The position numbers were made by a program, and so were the translations under genes. A stretch of DNA of 28,140 nt from a virus. The stretch lies in the IMG/VR virus record IMGVR_UViG_3300017963_000651, positions 1 through 28,140 of that record, one strand, 5' to 3'. Below, one piece after another: positions 20,727-28,140 of the stretch; within the stretch, counting starts at the first letter, position 1; each line of letters begins with the position of its first letter. Below the pieces are notes generated by a model. It was not told the origin of the DNA. It worked only from the letters and a program-made list of their open reading frames with translations, and did not search any database.

Positions 20727-23201
20727 TTATTCACTCCTGAGAGCGGCCTCAAGTCGGTCCTGCAGGACCGGAGCCAAGCTGTCCGCAATCTCTTCCGGGT
20801 CCCGGGCCGCCGTCCATATTTCAATGTTCTCTATGGTCACATTTGCGCCGCCGCGCCCAAAACCAAAATCATCAGCGCGTGAGAGCGGGAGTATCATTTC
20901 CGGCTCTGCTCCCTCTCCAACATACATAATCCCCGGACCGGAAATGATTGCGCCCTCTTTTGCGCCGGGCACTCCGGCAATATTCCCCATCGTTGCCGCA
21001 AATGCAAAGGCCGCTCCTATGCCCGCCATGGCCGGAGCCGCGTTTGCGCCAAACGTTGCAAGGCTCACCCATACCGCGGCCTCTTCCCATGCCGCGGCCA
21101 ATGCCCGCGCCATGCCGATTGAGAGCGCTTGTGTGACGGCCATTAGCGCTTTTCCGATAGTATGAGCAACAATCTTTTGCACCACAAAATCAACAATGGC
21201 CTGTACCATTGCCTGTCCCATTGCCTTTAGCGCGTCCCGTGCGCTCTTGGCTCCCATGATGAGAGCAGAGAGGTTTTTCGATATGCCCTGATAGGCCGCT
21301 TGTGCCAGTCTATTGAGCGCCTCACTGATACCCATTTGAGACGTTGCCATGAGTTCCGCGTATGTGTCCATGAGCGCTTGGCGCTCGTAAAGGTCTTGCT
21401 CATAGAGCGCCCGCTGAGCCGTCAAATGCTCCATGAATGATTCAACGTCTCCGGTCCTGTAATACTCCTCAAGCTCCTGTCGTCCGGTTAAATAGTCATA
21501 ATGCAATTGCCGCATCTGCTCCAATGCATCCTGTAAGATTTCCTTGCGCTCCTCCTCCTGCCTCCGGTAAAAGTCCGTCTTTTCCTCTTCTATGCGCTTA
21601 TACATTTCCGCGTATGGGATAATGCTTTCAATGCCCGCCTCTTCCGCGGCCTTGAGTAACGCAAGCCGCTCCGCATAGGATTTCTCAATCGACTCCTGCT
21701 CCGTCCGCAAGGCATCCTCAAGGTCCTTTAGTTTGTTCTCAAGCTTTTGGCGCTCTATTGCTGCCTCTGCATTTGCCTGTTCCCGCTTTGCGTCAATGGT
21801 CTGTTGCCCTTTATCTTTATGTATCTGTGCGATCTGGCTTGTTGCATCTTTCGTGATATCTATTTTTGCAAGCTCGGAGGCCCTATATTCGGCATCCGCC
21901 TCCGCCTTGACCTTTTCCATATTTGCGTTGGCCGTCTGCCATGCGCCCGTTACGGCCGCAACATTGTCTTTAAATCCGGCAACATAACCGGCCCAAATAT
22001 CTTTTGCGTCCCATGGATGAGTTAGAATCTTCCAGAGAGTCCCGATTAGGACAATGGCCTGTCCAACGATTCGGCCCAATAACTCTTGGAGGACAACTCC
22101 ATACTCCCTGATATAGCCCACAAAGATTTTCCAACCTTGTTGCATGCCGCCGACATTCTTAATCCACATATACGCAAGCGTCCCGAATACGGCAATGACC
22201 GCCGTTACCGGGAGCGTCAAGGCTCCAAGCGCTCCAATGAGCGTCCCGATTCCGCCAACCGTTGCAGAGATTGCCGCAACTATCCCGCCAAGGCCGTTGA
22301 GGGCAAGGCCAAAGGCCACAAGGACGGGACCTATGGCCGCGGCCAATGCAATAAACGTTAAGATGTTGGTTTGCACTTCCGGAGATAGTTTCATAAACCA
22401 CATGGCAAGCCGTTCCGTTTTTTCAATCAGGCCGTCCATACGCTCAAGGAGTTTATTGAATCCCTCCGACTGAGTAACCATGGCTCCCAATTTCTGTCCG
22501 ATTTGAGTCATGCGCTCCCCAAATCTCCGCAACTTGTTTAGAGGACTGTCAAGAGTCCGGTCAAGGTCCCCTTGCGCCTTGGCCGTTTGGTCCATGATTG
22601 CAAGATAGCGGGCTTGGACTTTTTGTTGTTGCGTGAGTTTTTCCCCAATCTCCGCAATGCCGTTGGCATATGCATAGACCTTGACGGTCTCTTCATCAAC
22701 AACAATGCCCAATCTCTTGAGCGGCTCTATTTCCCCCGTTATTCCGGCCCGGAGCTTATCAAATGCCTCATGAGGTTTGAGATTGTAAAAAGAGGCCATG
22801 TCATATGCCAGCTTGACGAGCCCGGTTGACATATCATATGCGGCCTCTGTTGTTGGGGTCATGCGTTGGAGCATCTCATAAAAGAGAGCCACATTCTCGC
22901 GGAGCTTGTAAGCATTCAGGCCAAGAGAGCTTGACAATTGCTCAGACCATGCCCGCGCCCGGTCCGCCATGGAGCCCATGGATTCTTTGAAGAGATTCTC
23001 ACTTTCTACTGAATCCATGCCAAGCTTTATAACGGCTCCGCCCAATGCCAGTATCGGAGCCGTCACGCGCAAGGACAAGCTTGTCCCAAGCCGCGTCACA
23101 TTTGAGCCAAATCGTTCAAGACGCTTGGATACCTTATCCATTGCGCCTGTAAACTCTGTGAGGTCCGCCCCGATCTTTACAAACAGGCTTTCAGTCGGCA
23201 T
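20727..23201 (-). CDS. Tail tape measure protein, 824 aa
   Basis: ATG at 23201 overlaps the preceding chaperone ORF. The start (FVKIGADLTEFTGAMDKVSKRLERFG) is typical of TP901-type tape measures. Residues about 280-350 hold hydrophobic segments (LTFIALAAAIGPVLVAFGLAL), 430-620 are long charged helices (KRE, KLKDLEDALR), and 650-770 are Ala-rich membrane-like helices before a conserved MYVGEGAEPEMILPL motif. It sets tail length and helps DNA entry. Confidence 0.9.
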   Translation of the reverse strand: MPTESLFVKIGADLTEFTGAMDKVSKRLERFGSNVTRLGTSLSLRVTAPILALGGAVIKLGMDSVESENLFKESMGSMADRARAWSEQLSSSLGLNAYKLRENVALFYEMLQRMTPTTEAAYDMSTGLVKLAYDMASFYNLKPHEAFDKLRAGITGEIEPLKRLGIVVDEETVKVYAYANGIAEIGEKLTQQQKVQARYLAIMDQTAKAQGDLDRTLDSPLNKLRRFGERMTQIGQKLGAMVTQSEGFNKLLERMDGLIEKTERLAMWFMKLSPEVQTNILTFIALAAAIGPVLVAFGLALNGLGGIVAAISATVGGIGTLIGALGALTLPVTAVIAVFGTLAYMWIKNVGGMQQGWKIFVGYIREYGVVLQELLGRIVGQAIVLIGTLWKILTHPWDAKDIWAGYVAGFKDNVAAVTGAWQTANANMEKVKAEADAEYRASELAKIDITKDATSQIAQIHKDKGQQTIDAKREQANAEAAIERQKLENKLKDLEDALRTEQESIEKSYAERLALLKAAEEAGIESIIPYAEMYKRIEEEKTDFYRRQEEERKEILQDALEQMRQLHYDYLTGRQELEEYYRTGDVESFMEHLTAQRALYEQDLYERQALMDTYAELMATSQMGISEALNRLAQAAYQGISKNLSALIMGAKSARDALKAMGQAMVQAIVDFVVQKIVAHTIGKALMAVTQALSIGMARALAAAWEEAAVWVSLATFGANAAPAMAGIGAAFAFAATMGNIAGVPGAKEGAIISGPGIMYVGEGAEPEMILPLSRADDFGFGRGGANVTIENIEIWTAARDPEEIADSLAPVLQDRLEAALRSE

Positions 23202-23589
23202 CGTTCTTTTTTGACCTTAAGTCGTTCCCGCCAAACAGGACATTTAACATTTCCGCTAATTTGATTTGGGCCTCAACCGTTTGGACTTTCGGCTTATAGC
23301 CCGGAATAAACTCATGAGGCCGAATAATGCGCCCTCCTTTTTTCCGGAAGCAGTTGAGAATCGAAGACGCAACGATACCGGCCCGGAGAAATTCGTTTTG
23401 CTGCATTTCAAACCAACGCTCCGAAAGAGCGCAAAACTCTCTCGGAGTAAGACCCCAAAACTCACTGTCAGAAAGACCAAGGCATATAACTCCAAAGCTC
23501 CAACGCTTTAGCCAGCGGTCCCGGCCTTGGTAGGGTCCGGAGTGTTCGGACCTCCCGCTTTTGCTCCGGTCGGGAGCACGTCCGCCCAT
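23191..23589 (-). CDS. Tail assembly chaperone, C-terminal (gpT-like) ORF
   Basis: The frame lies in the -1 register of the upstream chaperone ORF, overlaps it by 82 nt and has no good RBS before its ATG. The conserved part starts near residue 30 (WSFGVICLGLSDSEFWGLTPREFCAL) and matches the FWxLTPxE motif of tail-chaperone families. The first ~30 residues look like readthrough filler. It is therefore likely made as a -1 frameshift product of the upstream ORF, as with lambda gpG-GT. Confidence 0.7.
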   Translation of the reverse strand: MGGRAPDRSKSGRSEHSGPYQGRDRWLKRWSFGVICLGLSDSEFWGLTPREFCALSERWFEMQQNEFLRAGIVASSILNCFRKKGGRIIRPHEFIPGYKPKVQTVEAQIKLAEMLNVLFGGNDLRSKKNDAD

Positions 23590-23864
23590 GCCCGCATGAG
23601 TTTCTCTGATACCTCATCGAAATTGCCCGCGTGTATCATGCCTCCAACATCTTCAATGCTTGGCCGCTCGTTTTCCGGCCCATACTGCAAACAGGCCCAA
23701 AGAAAAGCGCGGAGGTCCGTTGCTGAAAAGCCGCCCCATGCCTCCGTCCTGAGAAAATTCTTTCCCGTTTCTTTTTCGGCAAGCGCTATAGCATTGAGGT
23801 CAAGCCTGAGCTTGCGCGGTTTGTCCAACGTGATTTCATAGTCAGCTTGTGATACGTCCCCCAT
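23508..23864 (-). CDS. Tail assembly chaperone, first ORF (gpG-like), 118 aa
   Basis: Residues 10-100 (LRLDLNAIALAEKETGKNF, DLRAFLWACLQYG, EKLMRAWADVL) match the tail-chaperone/GTA gp10-type family found between tail tube and tape measure. The C-terminus is Gly/Pro-rich and ends inside the next ORF. Near the end, GGAGCAAAAGCGGGA is a possible slip site for a -1 shift into the 23589-23191 frame. Confidence 0.75.
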   Translation of the reverse strand: MGDVSQADYEITLDKPRKLRLDLNAIALAEKETGKNFLRTEAWGGFSATDLRAFLWACLQYGPENERPSIEDVGGMIHAGNFDEVSEKLMRAWADVLPTGAKAGGPNTPDPTKAGTAG

Positions 23865-23890
23865 GATTTCACTCTCCCTTTTTAGATGTC

Positions 23891-23915
23891 GCTTAATGCG
23901 CGTCGTGCATTAAGC
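23891..23915. repeat. Hairpin at the tail tube stop codon
   Basis: GCTTAATGC (23891-23899) and GCATTAAGC (23907-23915) pair perfectly around a 7-nt loop, covering the tail tube gene's stop. On the minus strand no T-run follows. It may stabilise the tube message or reduce readthrough into the chaperone genes, which are needed in smaller amounts. Confidence 0.6.
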
Positions 23916-24329
23916 AAGCGTCGGCTCACCGGAAACTTTCAGCGTCACCGAAAATTTCAGCAAATCGGCAACGTCTGAGTTTGGTCCATAATTGGTAACA
24001 AGACATGGGAGCGTCCATGTTGTAGCCCCCGCGTCCGGAAACACAAGCTGAAAGTTTCGGAGGGTCCCGTTGGCATAATCGGTCCTCAAACCGACATGCT
24101 GTGCGTTATCCGGGACAAAGTTACCCTCAAGAGTGATCTCTCCCGCGTCCTTAATACCGGCAATTACTTCCCTCCAACCTCCGGAGCTATGCGCGGTTGG
24201 GTCAAGCGTATCAACGCTCATATCAGGCCCGCCAATGTTTACCATTTCAAGTATCGTGGTAAAACTCTCCGGAGTCGCGCCGTCCCCGCGTTTTAACTCC
24301 GTTCCTTTTGCGGCAATAGCGTCAGTCAT
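23910..24329 (-). CDS. Major tail tube protein, 139 aa
   Basis: ATG at 24329 follows GGAGGAGG. The protein is beta-rich with GTELKRGDGATPE, FTTILEMVNIGGPDMSVDTLDPT, EGNFVPD, and FQLVFPDAG, the pattern of siphovirus tail tube proteins (lambda gpV N-domain/TTP family). It precedes the chaperone and tape measure genes as expected. It polymerises into the tail tube. Confidence 0.85.
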   Translation of the reverse strand: MTDAIAAKGTELKRGDGATPESFTTILEMVNIGGPDMSVDTLDPTAHSSGGWREVIAGIKDAGEITLEGNFVPDNAQHVGLRTDYANGTLRNFQLVFPDAGATTWTLPCLVTNYGPNSDVADLLKFSVTLKVSGEPTLA

Positions 24330-24380
24330 TGTCTGTTTTCCTCCTCCTTATCAATGCGCTCTTTCTTTGCAAGAGCCCTG

Positions 24381-24821
24381 TTATGGAGTACCCGGCAACG
24401 TTATCACGGAAAAATCAACGTCTGTTGAATCCGCTTCAAGATATATATAACCTCCTGTTTGCATCCATGCGGTTTGAGGGAACGGGCCAAAAGCATAGAT
24501 GTTACCGGCCGTCACAAGCTGGGAAATGTTTCCCGTCCGCCCGTATGAATCTGCAACGGAGGTTATCGTTACCGTATGGTCTGAGCCGCCCGTATTGTGT
24601 GCAAGGACCAAATCGTTTCCCGTTGAAAGAAACTGGTCCTTGTTGCTCGTGTCCGCCTCCGTTTGGGTCACACATACTCCCGTTGATGCATACTTGCCCG
24701 GAGCCGTTGACTTGGTGAGCGTCTGCCGATCAGCAAACGCCGTCACCGCAAAAAGGAAAATGAGCGCTCCCGCAATCGCGCCAAGAGTCCAACGCGGGAG
24801 ACTGTGTGTTTCTTTCTTCAT
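24381..24821 (-). CDS. Signal-peptide-bearing virion-like protein, 146 aa
   Basis: ATG at 24821 is 8 nt after AGGAGG and immediately follows the tail terminator gene. Residues 11-30 are hydrophobic, ending AFA-D, a good Sec signal. The mature part (LTKSTAPGKYASTGVCVTQ, LSTGNDLVLAHNTGGSDHTVTITSVAD, GPFPQTAWMQTGGYIYLEA) resembles small phage structural proteins found without a signal in other siphoviruses (from memory). Either these phages export it, or the signal segment anchors it to the membrane. Confidence 0.65.
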   Translation of the reverse strand: MKKETHSLPRWTLGAIAGALIFLFAVTAFADRQTLTKSTAPGKYASTGVCVTQTEADTSNKDQFLSTGNDLVLAHNTGGSDHTVTITSVADSYGRTGNISQLVTAGNIYAFGPFPQTAWMQTGGYIYLEADSTDVDFSVITLPGTP

Positions 24822-24824
24822 GAC

Positions 24825-25190
24825 TCACGCCTCCTTATTGAAAAACTGCCATTCCTGAAACCGTCCAAATACTCCGCTCCTCTGCTCGTATGGTAAGTCT
24901 CCCTCGTCAAGAAAATTCGCCTTGTGAGCAGCAAGCGCCGCTCGTATGTGAGGCATCACCTCCTTTACCGTCTGGAAATCAGTTGCAAACGCTGTTATCT
25001 GAAATCGGCCAACTGATAAACCGGAGTCTCCGCTATGCGCTTGAGGCCGCGGGTCCGACACCTTGAAAAGCACAAGGGCCGGGAGCGTTGTCCTTTGTGG
25101 CAACACTTGCGGATATATCCGGTTTCCAAATGTTGTTCTTATGTCCGGATTATTTTTCAACGTGTTATAGATAAGCTCTTCTGCTGTCAT
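24825..25190 (-). CDS. Tail terminator / DUF3168-type protein, 121 aa
   Basis: The start is ATG 25190, with only a weak upstream site (GGGAAAG). Contents: TAEELIYNTLKNNPDIRTTFGNRIYPQVLPQ, PALVLFKVSD, VGRFQITAFA and a C-terminal GVFGRFQEWQ match the gp17-like/DUF3168 tail-completion proteins. It lies between the HK97 gp10-like gene and the tube. It would cap the tail at the connector. Confidence 0.8.
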   Translation of the reverse strand: MTAEELIYNTLKNNPDIRTTFGNRIYPQVLPQRTTLPALVLFKVSDPRPQAHSGDSGLSVGRFQITAFATDFQTVKEVMPHIRAALAAHKANFLDEGDLPYEQRSGVFGRFQEWQFFNKEA

Positions 25191-25208
25191 GGACTTTCCC
25201 GAAAAGCA

Positions 25209-25256
25209 AAAAGACGGCCTGAGCAGGAGGACGGGCTCCCCGTCAAGCCGTCTTTT
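25209..25256. terminator. Bidirectional terminator-like stem-loop within the late operon
   Basis: AAAAGACGGC (25209-25218) pairs with GCCGTCTTTT (25247-25256). The loop itself holds GACGG-gctcc-CCGTC (25230-25244). T-runs occur on both strands. It sits in a 125-nt gap between tail-completion genes with no ORF, so it could partly end late transcripts. Confidence 0.6.
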
Positions 25257-25315
25257 CGTTATTCGCCTGTCAAGGGTTGCGCGGCCCCAAACAGGCCAAA
25301 TGAAATCCTCTTATG

Positions 25316-25852
25316 TCATACCGCCAACCTCTGAGCAACGGCCTCTAAACGTTGTACCATATGCTTGAGCGCTTTAGGACCGGATGCAACAACGCCCGGC
25401 CTGAAATACGGCATCGGAGGCATTGCGCCAACATATTTTCCGCTTGCGTGATATCGCGGAGCCGTTCCGCGTTCTACCAAATGAGCATGAGGAGCTATCC
25501 GATAATCTATTGCGACAAACGCGCCCGGCAATCCGGGCCGACTGTTTGTAAACATCTTGGCGACGATTCCGCCTTTTAAGTTGCCTCCGCGCTCGTCAAA
25601 TATTGCTCCTCCGCTCCGCCCCGCCCGGAGCCAACGGCCCTCCTGTTGAGGAGCCCGCCGCTCTATCTCGTCTCCGACAATGACCGCGCCCTCAAGCAAG
25701 ATGGGAAGAGTTACCGCGTTCCCAAACCGCCTTGACATTTTGTCAAAGGTTTTCATTAACTCCCTCTCACCTTTAATTGAAATGTCAAACCAACGCGCTC
25801 CTCTTCGCCCGTATGCGCGTTGCCGTGCCGCCATTGCCTTTGCAAGACTCAT
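25316..25852 (-). CDS. HK97 gp10-like tail completion protein, 178 aa
   Basis: ATG at 25852 overlaps the previous stop as ATGA. Residues 20-110 (FDISIKGERELMKTFDKMSRRFG, GAVIVGDEIERRAPQQEG) match the HK97 gp10 family. The C-terminal PHAHLVERGTAPRYHASGKYVGAMPPMPYFRPGV is the family's typical end. It joins the head connector to the tail tube. Confidence 0.85.
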   Translation of the reverse strand: MSLAKAMAARQRAYGRRGARWFDISIKGERELMKTFDKMSRRFGNAVTLPILLEGAVIVGDEIERRAPQQEGRWLRAGRSGGAIFDERGGNLKGGIVAKMFTNSRPGLPGAFVAIDYRIAPHAHLVERGTAPRYHASGKYVGAMPPMPYFRPGVVASGPKALKHMVQRLEAVAQRLAV

Positions 25853-26169
25853 GGAAAGACCTCATACGCCAACAATTCAAGTTTGAAATTGCGCTCCAAT
25901 ACGTTTATAACGCTCTCTATCTGAAATGTCCGGGAGCCAAGCGTAAACCGCCATTTCGCATTGACCTCCGGGACATAGCGTATTTCAACCTTGTGTGTTA
26001 TCTCCTCTCTGACTGCTCGTTGTTCTACAAGCTCTTTCCCGCGGAGCGGCTTTATAGCCGCCCATACTGTCAGCCGGTCAACATACGTCAACTCTTCCGC
26101 TCCATATGTGTCCCGGTCTCCCGCGGGAGCCTGCAACGTGATTCTTTCTCTCAATAGTCCGGCTTTCAT
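25849..26169 (-). CDS. Phage head-tail adaptor (head closure) protein, 106 aa
   Basis: The product MKAGLLRERITLQ..., with AEELTYVDRLTVWAAIKPLRGKE, HKVEIRYVPEVNAKWRFTLGSRTFQIESVINV, fits the SPP1 gp16/HK97 gp7-like head-tail joining family (about 105-115 aa). It follows the connector by 4 nt. It closes the portal and docks the tail. Confidence 0.85.
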   Translation of the reverse strand: MKAGLLRERITLQAPAGDRDTYGAEELTYVDRLTVWAAIKPLRGKELVEQRAVREEITHKVEIRYVPEVNAKWRFTLGSRTFQIESVINVLERNFKLELLAYEVFP

Positions 26170-26172
26170 AAT

Positions 26173-27102
26173 TCAAAACCGCCATATCTTCTTTGAGTAG
26201 AGGAGCGCTCTCACTCCAAGCGGCAACTCGAACGGCTTGATATTGGCAAATGTGACAGCTTCCCGGTTTTCGTAAAAATGCGCTATCAGCATCTTGAGGC
26301 CAAGCCGCGTCCGCTCCGGAACGGCTGAGGGAGAGGTCCCGTATCCGCAAACATATTCTATGTAAATCGGGTTGGACGGATATAGCGCCGTCGTTGACGG
26401 CCACGATTGATTATATGCAAGGACTATCCGGCCGGGTTGCCGTTCGGTATCGACAATATAATAAGAATCGGAAAATGTGCTTTCGTTCCCGGTGTGGTCC
26501 TTGTATTTAATTGACGTGATGGATTGTAACGGAGGGAGAGGGACCTCAAGCGTATTGCCTCCGGGCCATTCATCAAGAAGCAGTTTCCACGTTTGAGTCA
26601 TGAGCGCCCGTCTCTGTGTTGCCTCGACAAATTCGCGCCCGGCCTTGATGAGATTGGTTAAAAATATGTCCTCAACCGCTGTGGCTCCCTTTTTGACAAC
26701 GGCCATGCCGAATATACAGGACGCGCCCGCAATGGTTGCAACCGCCCGGATATAGCGCTTGCTTCCCGTATATACAACCTCATAGTTGGCGTTGTCGTTG
26801 GCCTCCGATACCTCATCGAATGAGCCCCCGGACACATCCTCATAATCGGAGCCGTTATCCGATTCCTGTATTTTTGCGTTGACCGTGCCTCCGGACCCGC
26901 ACACTCCCGCATCCAGCGTTACAACGGCCGAATATCCGGCAATGTCAATGCCTGTCCCGGTTGCCGCGCCGGTCGCATGGCTTGCCGGAGCTATACTCTG
27001 GACGGAATCAAGAGCATCATCGGATATCCGGAGATACTCCTTGACTTCTGCCAGCGTCACCGGCTCTATCGTTGGCGCTGTGACTTCAACAATTCTCGAC
27101 AT
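26173..27102 (-). CDS. gp6-like head-tail connector with inserted beta domain, 309 aa
   Basis: The start IVEVTAPTIEPVTLAEVKEYLRI and the later FLTNLIKAGREFVEATQRRALMTQTW are the two halves of the gp6-type connector helical domain, followed by the usual GGNTLEVPLPPLQSITSIKYKD and RLGLKMLIAHFYENRE end. Between them, residues about 33-143 form an added beta-rich domain (VVTLDAG, VNAKIQESDNGSDYEDVSGG, YIRAVATI). The insert explains a length of 309 against the usual ~190 aa. Ring formation at the portal is the known family role; the insert may decorate the neck (inference). Confidence 0.8.
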   Translation of the reverse strand: MSRIVEVTAPTIEPVTLAEVKEYLRISDDALDSVQSIAPASHATGAATGTGIDIAGYSAVVTLDAGVCGSGGTVNAKIQESDNGSDYEDVSGGSFDEVSEANDNANYEVVYTGSKRYIRAVATIAGASCIFGMAVVKKGATAVEDIFLTNLIKAGREFVEATQRRALMTQTWKLLLDEWPGGNTLEVPLPPLQSITSIKYKDHTGNESTFSDSYYIVDTERQPGRIVLAYNQSWPSTTALYPSNPIYIEYVCGYGTSPSAVPERTRLGLKMLIAHFYENREAVTFANIKPFELPLGVRALLYSKKIWRF

Positions 27103-27114
27103 CGTTGAATCCCG

Positions 27115-27330
27115 CTATTCTCCCCGGCCTTTGGTGTCTTTCCCTTGTTTTGACGGCTTTACAGTCTCCGGCTTTTCTCCCGGAGCCTCCGGAGGACGTG
27201 CTTTGGCCGGACGCGCTGCCTTGTCTTTTATCAGCGCGGCTGCAAGCTTGGGGTCAACGGGATACTCGCGGCCCGCTATCAAGTTGACTCCCGGCCCGCA
27301 TGCGGTCTTTTCCATTACAATACGTTTCAT
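27115..27330 (-). CDS. Small Lys/Pro-rich phage protein, 71 aa
   Basis: ATG at 27330 follows AAGGAGGAGG. The N-terminal 38 residues (GREYPVDPKLAAALIKDKAA) resemble the short proteins often encoded between capsid and connector genes. The rest is a disordered Lys/Pro/Glu tail. Function unknown, perhaps head assembly. Confidence 0.6.
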   Translation of the reverse strand: MKRIVMEKTACGPGVNLIAGREYPVDPKLAAALIKDKAARPAKARPPEAPGEKPETVKPSKQGKDTKGRGE

Positions 27331-27363
27331 TGTTACGGCCTCCTCCTTATCATCGAATCTGTG

Positions 27364-27732
27364 TTACCCCACTAGAAAATCGAACGTCCCGCTCTTGACA
27401 GCGCCGCCCGCGGCAATCGCAATCTTTATGCGCTCCTCCCCGATGAAAATATAATCTTCAACCGGTTCTCCGGCCGCTGCAAAGAGAGAGGCATTGCCCG
27501 CATAATCATGGGTCGGTTGCCTTGGAGCAACAACCGCGGACGCATCAACATTCTCTTGGACCCAAAGGTTTTGGGACGTTGTTTCCGTCGTAATTGTGAA
27601 GTCAACACCGGTGGCAAAATCGCCCTTGGTATAGATAACCGCCAAGAGCCGCCCGTTGACAACTCCCGTAAATGCCTCCGCCGTTCCGCCCGCGGCCGTT
27701 GTAACCGTTACCCTGTGTCGTTGAACATGCAT
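27364..27732 (-). CDS. Putative head-associated structural protein, 122 aa
   Basis: ATG at 27732 follows GAGGAG. A beta-rich sequence (RVTVTTAAGG, VNGRLLAVIYTKGDF, VDFTITTETTSQNLWVQENVDAS, AGGAVKSGTFDFLVG) is typical of small phage structural proteins encoded just after the capsid gene. Position directly upstream of the connector block supports a head or neck role. Confidence 0.65.
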   Translation of the reverse strand: MHVQRHRVTVTTAAGGTAEAFTGVVNGRLLAVIYTKGDFATGVDFTITTETTSQNLWVQENVDASAVVAPRQPTHDYAGNASLFAAAGEPVEDYIFIGEERIKIAIAAGGAVKSGTFDFLVG

Positions 27733-27759
27733 CGTTAGACTCCTCTCCCCCGGTTATGC

Positions 27760-28140
27760 CTATGCGCCATATGGCCCGAAAGAGGCGGATGCCAGTTGAG
27801 CGCTTGCATCGGGCTCCGCCATGGAGCCAAGCAGACACGCGCCGACATAAAAGCCCGTCTTCGCCGTGTCGGTTATCTCCAAAATGTATTTGCCGTCCGT
27901 ATCGGTCTGGACAAGCAAATGCTTCTTTGCGGTTATCGCCTGCAAATCGCTGTATGAGCCGCCGCTCTTCGCCTGTACCGTTCCGGAGGCCGTTGTCCCC
28001 GTCAACCCAATACCTTCCGCGTTGTCACTGAGCCATACATGCATGAGAAACGGCTCCGTTCGATATGCGGTCCCGGCCGCATCGAGTGCCCGGATAGTAA
28101 TCTCCGCAACGTTCGCGCCGCCCGCGGCTCCCCCGAAAAA
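27760..28140 (-). CDS. Partial structural protein running off the right edge
   Basis: The frame stays open above the internal ATG at 28044 to the end of the window (upstream residues include VAEITIRALDAAGTAYRTEP), so 28044 is not the true start. The visible 126 residues are beta-rich (HVWLSDNAEG, HLLVQTDTDGKYILEITDTA, FYVGACLLG). It resembles small head or neck proteins from the same region of other phages. The N-terminus lies outside the window. Confidence 0.65.
   Translation of the reverse strand, partial: FFGGAAGGANVAEITIRALDAAGTAYRTEPFLMHVWLSDNAEGIGLTGTTASGTVQAKSGGSYSDLQAITAKKHLLVQTDTDGKYILEITDTAKTGFYVGACLLGSMAEPDASAQLASASFGPYGA

Noticed and set aside
1-28140. tRNA genes, rRNA genes, CRISPR arrays, insertion sequences
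   Set aside because: I looked on both strands for cloverleaf ends, regular direct repeats with spacers and transposase motifs and found none. A covariance-model tRNA scan would be needed to exclude a degenerate tRNA.

Overview
The window is phage DNA from end to end. It reads as part of a temperate, long-tailed (siphovirus-type) phage seen in its circular or unintegrated form, or as a circularly permuted contig. The evidence is an immunity region with a tandem-HTH repressor and a divergent Cro-like gene, a tyrosine integrase beside a candidate attP, and a collinear set of head-completion, tail, adsorption and lysis genes. I saw no ribosomal, tRNA or housekeeping genes and no CRISPR array. The host cannot be named. 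Purine-rich Shine-Dalgarno sites (AGGAGG, GGGAGG) and consensus sigma-70 promoters point to a bacterium, and the endolysin plus a lipobox protein in the lysis block would suit a Gram-negative host (inference).

Layout, read in the direction of most genes (minus strand). From the right edge to about 23.9 kb lie small virion genes, head-tail connector and adaptor proteins, tail completion and terminator proteins and the tail tube. From 23.9 to 16.5 kb lie an overlapping tail-chaperone pair, tape measure, distal tail protein, baseplate hub and a glycine-rich adhesin-like protein. From 16.5 to 13.2 kb lie a large beta-helix spike-like protein and a DNRLRE-like protein, both with N-terminal signal sequences. 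A plus-strand gene with its own promoter (12.62-13.19 kb, Cys-variant SGNH-like) interrupts the operon. From 12.6 to 11.25 kb is the lysis block: small membrane protein, M15 endolysin, 41-aa membrane peptide and a holin-like protein with an internal lipobox.

From 11.11 to 9.60 kb is a separate four-gene unit. It has its own consensus promoter with embedded palindromes and its own intrinsic terminator, and its last gene is a 49-aa ribbon-helix-helix-type protein. Its products are unrecognised, and it is the best candidate here for an undescribed accessory system. The integrase (plus strand) follows, preceded by a 280-bp region. That region holds two pairs of GGGTCCA repeats, each pair offset by 11 bp, flanking a perfect 7-8-7 inverted repeat, which is a plausible attP. 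Then come the repressor, a leftward promoter, the Cro-like gene, a PRE-like rightward promoter with a 15-bp palindrome at its start site, and a CII-like gene.

From 6.9 kb to the left edge runs the leftward early operon: an excisionase-like protein, a cysteine-rich protein, a Spo11/Topo VI A-like protein broken by a one-base frameshift in its DxDPxG motif, two short exported proteins, several small or zinc-ribbon proteins, and a truncated radical-SAM gene. If the attP call is right, the prophage order is repressor, early genes, (outside the window) replication, packaging and head, then tail, lysis, accessory cassette, integrase. That is a standard temperate-phage order.
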